From Verrucomicrobiales bacterium (lineage in GTDB: Bacteria > Verrucomicrobiota > Verrucomicrobiia > Limisphaerales > Palsa-1400), in the NCBI GenBank assembly GCA_028293405.1, contig JAQGOW010000665.1, positions 1-8,193 of the forward strand: a DNA stretch of 8,193 nt, given 5' to 3'. Positions 4,841 through 8,193 of the stretch are shown in pieces. Both the position numbers and the translations under genes were made by a program. The notes below the pieces were generated by a model. The model was not told the origin of the DNA, made no database searches, and saw only the letters and a list, made by a program, of their open reading frames with translations. The stretch's first letter is position 1. Each line of letters opens with the position of its first letter.

Positions 4841-6133
4841 ATGAGCGAACTGGCATCGACCGCACCGGGTGTTTCTCAAACGCAAGTTTCCCGTTCCACT
4901 CAGACTTCACCGCAACGGCTCGTTTCTCTCGACGCTTTGCGTGGGTTCGACATGTTTTGGATCATCGGCGCTGATGCCTTGGTGCAAGCGCTGGGACGTA
5001 TCGCCAATCATGGTGCAGACGCCGCCCCACCGGATGCGCCATTTAGTTTTGTGCGATTTCTCGCGTATCAGTTGGAACACGCCGCCTGGTCTGGCTTTCA
5101 CTTTTACGACCTCATTTTCCCGCTGTTTGTGTTCATCGTGGGAGTGTCGTCTGTTTTTTCGTTAAACCGGCTGGTCGAGACTCATGGACGCGCTGAGGCG
5201 GTGAAACGCGTCATTCGTCGTGGCATTTTATTATATGTCATCGGGCTCCTATACTCAGGCGGCATCCAAGATGGTTGGGCGAACATCCGTTGGATGGGCG
5301 TGCTCAACCGCATCGCATTTTGCTACCTTTGCACCGGATTGATTTACCTGTTCTGCAACGTGCGGGTGATGATCGGGATATGTGTCGCGCTGCTGCTCGG
5401 TTATTGGGCAGTGATGACATTTGTGCCGATTCGCAACATTCAATTGGAAAAAGCGAACATCCAAGCTCTCGCCAAAGAAAAGGGTATCAACGATCCGCAC
5501 GTGCTTTTCGAGCAGACCACCGAACACGTCACGGGGAAGTTCGACCGAGGCCTCAACGTTGCGAATCATTTCGACTTCCAATATTTGCCCGGGCGCAAAT
5601 ACGACACCTACTTCGACCCCGAGGGCTTTCTGAGCAATTTTCCCGCGATCGTCACGTGCGTGTTCGGCGTCTTTGCAGGGTTGCTGTTGCGCTCGCCCAA
5701 ATATCTGGATGAACAAAAGGTGATCTACCTCGTAACGGCGGGGTTGGTTGCGGTCGCGCTCGGTTGGGCGTGGAATATTCAATTCCCGGTGGTGAAGAAG
5801 ATTTGGACGTCGTCGTTCGTGTTGGTTGCCGGCGGTTACAGTGCTTTGTTGTTAGCGGCGTTTTATACGGTGGTCGACCTTTGGAAATTCCAGTGGTGGT
5901 GTCAGCCGTTTATTTGGATCGGGATGAATCCCATTACGATCTACCTGACGAGCAATATCATCGGTGGATTTCGAGTTCCGGCAAAACGCTTTGTGGGAGG
6001 CGATGTTAAGGCGTTTTTTGAAGATCACGTAGCGAAAGGAGCAGGGGACATGCTCGTTGCTATTGTTGGCCTTTTGTTGGCGTTTTGGTTCGTTCGATTC
6101 CTATATAAACGTAAGATTTTCCTGCGTCTGTAG
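4841..6133 (+). CDS. HGSNAT/NagX-like membrane acyltransferase (DUF5009 family)
   Basis: Integral membrane protein of 430 residues related to heparan-alpha-glucosaminide N-acetyltransferase and bacterial NagX/COG4299 proteins, which move acetyl groups from cytoplasmic acetyl-CoA to amino sugars across the membrane. The N-terminal signature SLDALRGFDMFW is at 29-40. EHAAWSGFHFYDLIFPLFVFIVG (79-101) aligns with the human segment that carries the catalytic histidine, making His80 the candidate acetyl carrier. Further family blocks are FDPEGFLSNFPAI (258-270), the K.IWTSSFVL...GGYSALLL stretch (about 320-338) and IGMNPITIYL (360-369). About ten hydrophobic segments are present, with a large polar loop at roughly 196-250. 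The frame is open to TTG 4805, but ATG 4841 leaves a normal polar tail before the SLDALRGF signature, so I prefer it. The substrate here is unknown; amino-sugar or glycan processing is the family-based guess. Confidence 0.88.
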   Translation: MSELASTAPGVSQTQVSRSTQTSPQRLVSLDALRGFDMFWIIGADALVQALGRIANHGADAAPPDAPFSFVRFLAYQLEHAAWSGFHFYDLIFPLFVFIVGVSSVFSLNRLVETHGRAEAVKRVIRRGILLYVIGLLYSGGIQDGWANIRWMGVLNRIAFCYLCTGLIYLFCNVRVMIGICVALLLGYWAVMTFVPIRNIQLEKANIQALAKEKGINDPHVLFEQTTEHVTGKFDRGLNVANHFDFQYLPGRKYDTYFDPEGFLSNFPAIVTCVFGVFAGLLLRSPKYLDEQKVIYLVTAGLVAVALGWAWNIQFPVVKKIWTSSFVLVAGGYSALLLAAFYTVVDLWKFQWWCQPFIWIGMNPITIYLTSNIIGGFRVPAKRFVGGDVKAFFEDHVAKGAGDMLVAIVGLLLAFWFVRFLYKRKIFLRL

Positions 6134-6140
6134 CCGCAAT

Positions 6141-6162
6141 TCTGTGCCTTCAAACGCACAGA
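6141..6162 (+). terminator. Weak candidate terminator hairpin
   Basis: Seven nt after the stop of the acyltransferase gene, TCTGTGC (6141-6147) pairs perfectly with GCACAGA (6156-6162) around an 8-nt loop. There is no T-run after it, so if it ends transcription it would do so inefficiently or with a cofactor. The position between two unrelated genes fits a terminator. Confidence 0.25.
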
Positions 6163-6200
6163 GCGGGACGCTTGACTGTCCGACGCTGCTTGGTGCAGTG

Positions 6201-6211
6201 TGTGGTATAAA
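6201..6211 (+). promoter_or_regulatory. Possible extended -10 element
   Basis: TGTGG directly precedes TATAAA (6206-6211), matching an extended -10 (TGn before TATAAT, 5 of 6). No -35 lies at normal spacing: TTGACT at 6172-6177 is 28 bases away. The element ends only 3 nt before ATG 6215, so a start site at the usual distance would fall just past the A of the start codon, which weakens the case. Confidence 0.2.
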
Positions 6212-6214
6212 TTT

Positions 6215-7066
6215 ATGAGTCGAAATAAATCACTGACTTTTCGGGCCTTTACGCTGATTGAGTTGCTGGTGGTGATCGCCATTATCGCGATTCTTGCGTC
6301 GATGTTGCTGCCTGCGTTGGCCAAGGCGAAACTGCGCGCACAACGCATTTATTGCATCAACGACCTCCGTCAGGTTTCCATTTCCTGCAAGCTTTACGCA
6401 GATGACAATCGCCAATTCATCGTTTCGGCTTATCCAAACTTTGGGAACTTTGCCACGATGGTTAATGGCGCCTTAACGTCCAACAGTTGGTGCGCGGGTG
6501 ATGCTGAAACCGGCGGTATTGCTGGCTCTTACGTATACGGCGGCGCTGATCCAACGGGCATCCAACTTGGCAAATTGTTCCCTTACACAAAGAACGTTAA
6601 TTTATACCACTGTCCGGCTGACCACCGTATTGCCAATCAAGCGACGGGTGCATACAGGAATAAGCCGATCATTCGCAGTATTTCGATGAATTCCTACATG
6701 GACGGTACCACGTTCGGAACGACGCCTTCATGGGTTGCGACCACTGGAGGTACAACCATGGATCCGAAGAACCCCGCATTCATCAAAGAAACCCAAATTT
6801 CACAAGCCTCCAGAACATTCCTATGCATCGATGAGGATCAAGCCAGCATTAATGACGCTATGTTATTGGTGGATATGGGCGGCACTCGCCGTTTCCTCGA
6901 CTTGCCTTCCCGAAATCACGGCAACGCTTATGGAATCAATTTTTGCGATGGTCACGCCGAAATTTATTCATTCCTCGAGGACGCCAGCAAAAACTGGGTT
7001 CCTGGCCAACAAGGTGGTCTGAACGACTGGAAGAAATTGACGAACGTAACCACACACCCTTACTAA
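6215..7066 (+). CDS. Prepilin-like protein with N-terminal methylation motif and H-X9-DG domain
   Basis: Protein of 283 residues, type II secretion pseudopilin-like. A short basic leader, [11 protein letters not shown], is followed by [24 protein letters not shown]. Prepilin peptidase would cut between Ala11 and Phe12, leaving Glu at position +5 of the mature protein (Glu16); Ala instead of Gly at -1 is common in this group. The C-terminal part carries [12 protein letters not shown], exactly the H-X9-DG processing-associated motif (His235, Asp245, Gly246), abundant in Verrucomicrobiota and Planctomycetota, where genomes may hold dozens of such proteins. The central region (about 45-230) is a variable secreted domain with several cysteines. 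The frame extends to GTG 6200, but ATG 6215 gives the normal short leader. A lipoprotein gene follows after 4 nt, so the two form an operon. The cargo or pilus system is unknown. Confidence 0.9.
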   Translation: MSRNKSLTFRAFTLIELLVVIAIIAILASMLLPALAKAKLRAQRIYCINDLRQVSISCKLYADDNRQFIVSAYPNFGNFATMVNGALTSNSWCAGDAETGGIAGSYVYGGADPTGIQLGKLFPYTKNVNLYHCPADHRIANQATGAYRNKPIIRSISMNSYMDGTTFGTTPSWVATTGGTTMDPKNPAFIKETQISQASRTFLCIDEDQASINDAMLLVDMGGTRRFLDLPSRNHGNAYGINFCDGHAEIYSFLEDASKNWVPGQQGGLNDWKKLTNVTTHPY

Positions 7067-7070
7067 GACC

Positions 7071-7397
7071 ATGAAGTTTGGACTCCTCTTTGTTTTAATT
7101 ACTGGCTTGATTGCCGGCTGTTCCAATTCCGGCAGTTCGTCCGCCGAGGTGCCTACCAAAGACTTTGGTGTGCTTAATCTAACGTACGATGTCCCGAGCA
7201 AACAAGATTTGGGCAAGGGCAAGGCGTGTGTGATTACTGCTAAGCAGCTTAATCCCGGCACGTGCGAACTCATCGTCAGCATCGACAAATCTGGCAAGCC
7301 GATCGAATCGCGCCGCCAGATTCCGGCGATGTTGGATAAACCGACTGAATTCGTGTTCGAAAGCGCACACGTCAGCTTCACGCCGCACATCCAGTAA
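7071..7397 (+). CDS. Small putative lipoprotein paired with prepilin-like gene
   Basis: Protein of 108 residues. The signal peptide MKFGLLFVLITGLIAGC has a good lipobox (LIAGC), making Cys17 the lipidated residue. A Ser/Gly-rich tether (NSGSSS) comes next, then a compact domain of about 85 residues with alternating beta-like stretches (FGVLNLTYDV, ACVITAKQL, CELIVSI and EFVFESAHVSF). I do not recognise the domain; an all-beta fold is a guess from the residue pattern. The gene begins 4 nt after the prepilin-like stop and has no ribosome binding site of its own, so coupled translation and a shared role at the cell surface are likely. Two further cysteines are in the mature domain (residues 52 and 64). 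Confidence 0.72.
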   Translation: MKFGLLFVLITGLIAGCSNSGSSSAEVPTKDFGVLNLTYDVPSKQDLGKGKACVITAKQLNPGTCELIVSIDKSGKPIESRRQIPAMLDKPTEFVFESAHVSFTPHIQ

Positions 7398-7453
7398 TCG
7401 TCCAACACTGGCATTGCCTCGGCGGCTTTTTAGGGTAGGTTTTGCGGCACTGA

Positions 7454-8193
7454 ATGGACGAGCCGCCTAAGCAATTTCAGTTCGAAGAAGCTGGGATCCC
7501 GCACGAGGACGTCCCAATTCCGGTCGAGCCGTTCAAGGGCACTCCCGAGGAAATTGAACGGCAATGGTTCGAGCAACTCTATCTCAAACGCGGCGCGCAC
7601 ATGCGCCAACTTACCTGGCGCGCCGTCATCACAGGGATGCTCCTCGGATCGTTCCTGTCGCTGGCTAATCTTTACGTCGGTCTAAAAGCTGGGTGGGGCT
7701 TGGGCGCGCCGATCTCGGCTTGCATTCTTTCCTACGCCCTCTGGACGGTTTTTTTCCAACTGCGGTTCACGAAGAATCCGATGACGATTCTCGAGAACAA
7801 CTGCATGCAATCGGCGGCGACATCGTCGGCCTCATCAACTGGTGCGACGCTGATTTCCGCGTTCGCCGCATACATCATGATTTATGGACATTCGCTGTCC
7901 GTGCCGTTGTTGATGGCGTGGGTGTTCTTTTTGGCGCTGATGGGTGTGACCATGGCGATTCCCATGAAGCGCCAGATGATCAATGTCGATCAACTGCGCT
8001 TTCCTACCGGCACAGCCATCGCCGAAACCTTGCGCGCGCTTCATTCGGAGGGAGCAAAAGGCATGCGCGCAGCAAAGGCATTGGGTGTCGCCGGAATCGT
8101 CGGCGCATTCAGCGCGTTTTGGACGGACGGTTTGCGGCTCGTCAGCACCAAGCTGGAACCATTTTCGCTCAGCGCAATCATCGACAAGTTCAA
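7454..8193 (+). CDS. OPT-family oligopeptide transporter (3' end beyond window)
   Basis: The first 246 residues of an OPT/YSL-type transporter, a secondary importer of oligopeptides or metal-peptide complexes. The family is usually about 600-700 residues, so roughly a third is present. A soluble acidic N-terminus (1-50) precedes the first membrane segment. Diagnostic blocks are LANLYVGLKAGWGLGAPISACILS (70-93), the NPMTILENNCMQSAATSSASSTG segment (108-130), and NVDQLRFPTGTAIAETLRALHSEG (177-200), the most conserved OPT motif, followed by a further membrane helix. ATG 7454 is the first start in this open frame and gives an N-terminus normal for bacterial members. The 56-nt gap upstream contains a short T-run (7427-7431) but no convincing hairpin or promoter. 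The frame is intact up to the window edge. Confidence 0.92.
   Translation, partial: MDEPPKQFQFEEAGIPHEDVPIPVEPFKGTPEEIERQWFEQLYLKRGAHMRQLTWRAVITGMLLGSFLSLANLYVGLKAGWGLGAPISACILSYALWTVFFQLRFTKNPMTILENNCMQSAATSSASSTGATLISAFAAYIMIYGHSLSVPLLMAWVFFLALMGVTMAIPMKRQMINVDQLRFPTGTAIAETLRALHSEGAKGMRAAKALGVAGIVGAFSAFWTDGLRLVSTKLEPFSLSAIIDKF

Noticed and set aside
4212..4910. Antisense open frame of about 230 residues spanning three + strand genes
   Set aside because: It crosses the lipoprotein gene and both neighbouring boundaries, and shows no domain or membrane pattern.
6172..6211. Full promoter from TTGACT (6172-6177) and TATAAA (6206-6211)
   Set aside because: The spacing is 28 bases, far from 17, so the two hexamers cannot work as one promoter; only a weak extended -10 call is kept.
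7416..7431. Terminator before the OPT gene (GCC...GGC followed by TTTTT)
   Set aside because: The stem is only 3 bp, too weak to support a call.

Overview
The window reads as an ordinary chromosomal stretch of a moderately GC-rich, Gram-negative-type bacterium, most likely a member of the Verrucomicrobiota. This is an inference from gene content. The signs are paired GYF_2-domain membrane proteins, a prepilin-like protein with the [11 protein letters not shown] leader and a C-terminal H-X9-DG motif, a DUF5009/HGSNAT-like membrane acetyltransferase, and two short lipoproteins. Most starts also lack a clear Shine-Dalgarno sequence. All recognisable genes are on the + strand, and no gap between genes exceeds about 140 bases. 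I see no tRNA, rRNA or CRISPR array.

Layout: (1) 1-747 is the 3' part of larE (nickel-pincer cofactor synthesis), cut by the window start. (2) 885-2579 is a tight three-gene cluster of small membrane proteins. Two carry an N-terminal GYF_2 domain and look like products of a tandem duplication of that domain. The third overlaps its upstream neighbour. (3) 2584-3155 is a compact unit: a DUF559 (PD-(D/E)XK/Vsr-like) nuclease gene between two nearly identical 45-47 nt inverted repeats, each containing its own perfect hairpin. This is the most unusual object in the window. (4) 3203-4456 encodes a 417-residue membrane-anchored, extracytoplasmic, helix-rich protein of unknown function. (5) 4497-4787 is a small lipoprotein behind a possible leaderless promoter. 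(6) 4841-6133 is a multi-pass acetyltransferase homologue with the family's candidate catalytic histidine. (7) 6215-7397 is a pair: an H-X9-DG prepilin-like protein and, 4 nt later, a small lipoprotein. (8) From 7454 to the window end is the first third or so of an OPT-family transporter.

Functionally the window looks like a mosaic of small transcription units concerned with the cell envelope, plus one cofactor gene. No single pathway joins them. The only accessory-looking DNA is the DUF559 unit, which sits between two envelope-protein genes without disrupting either.
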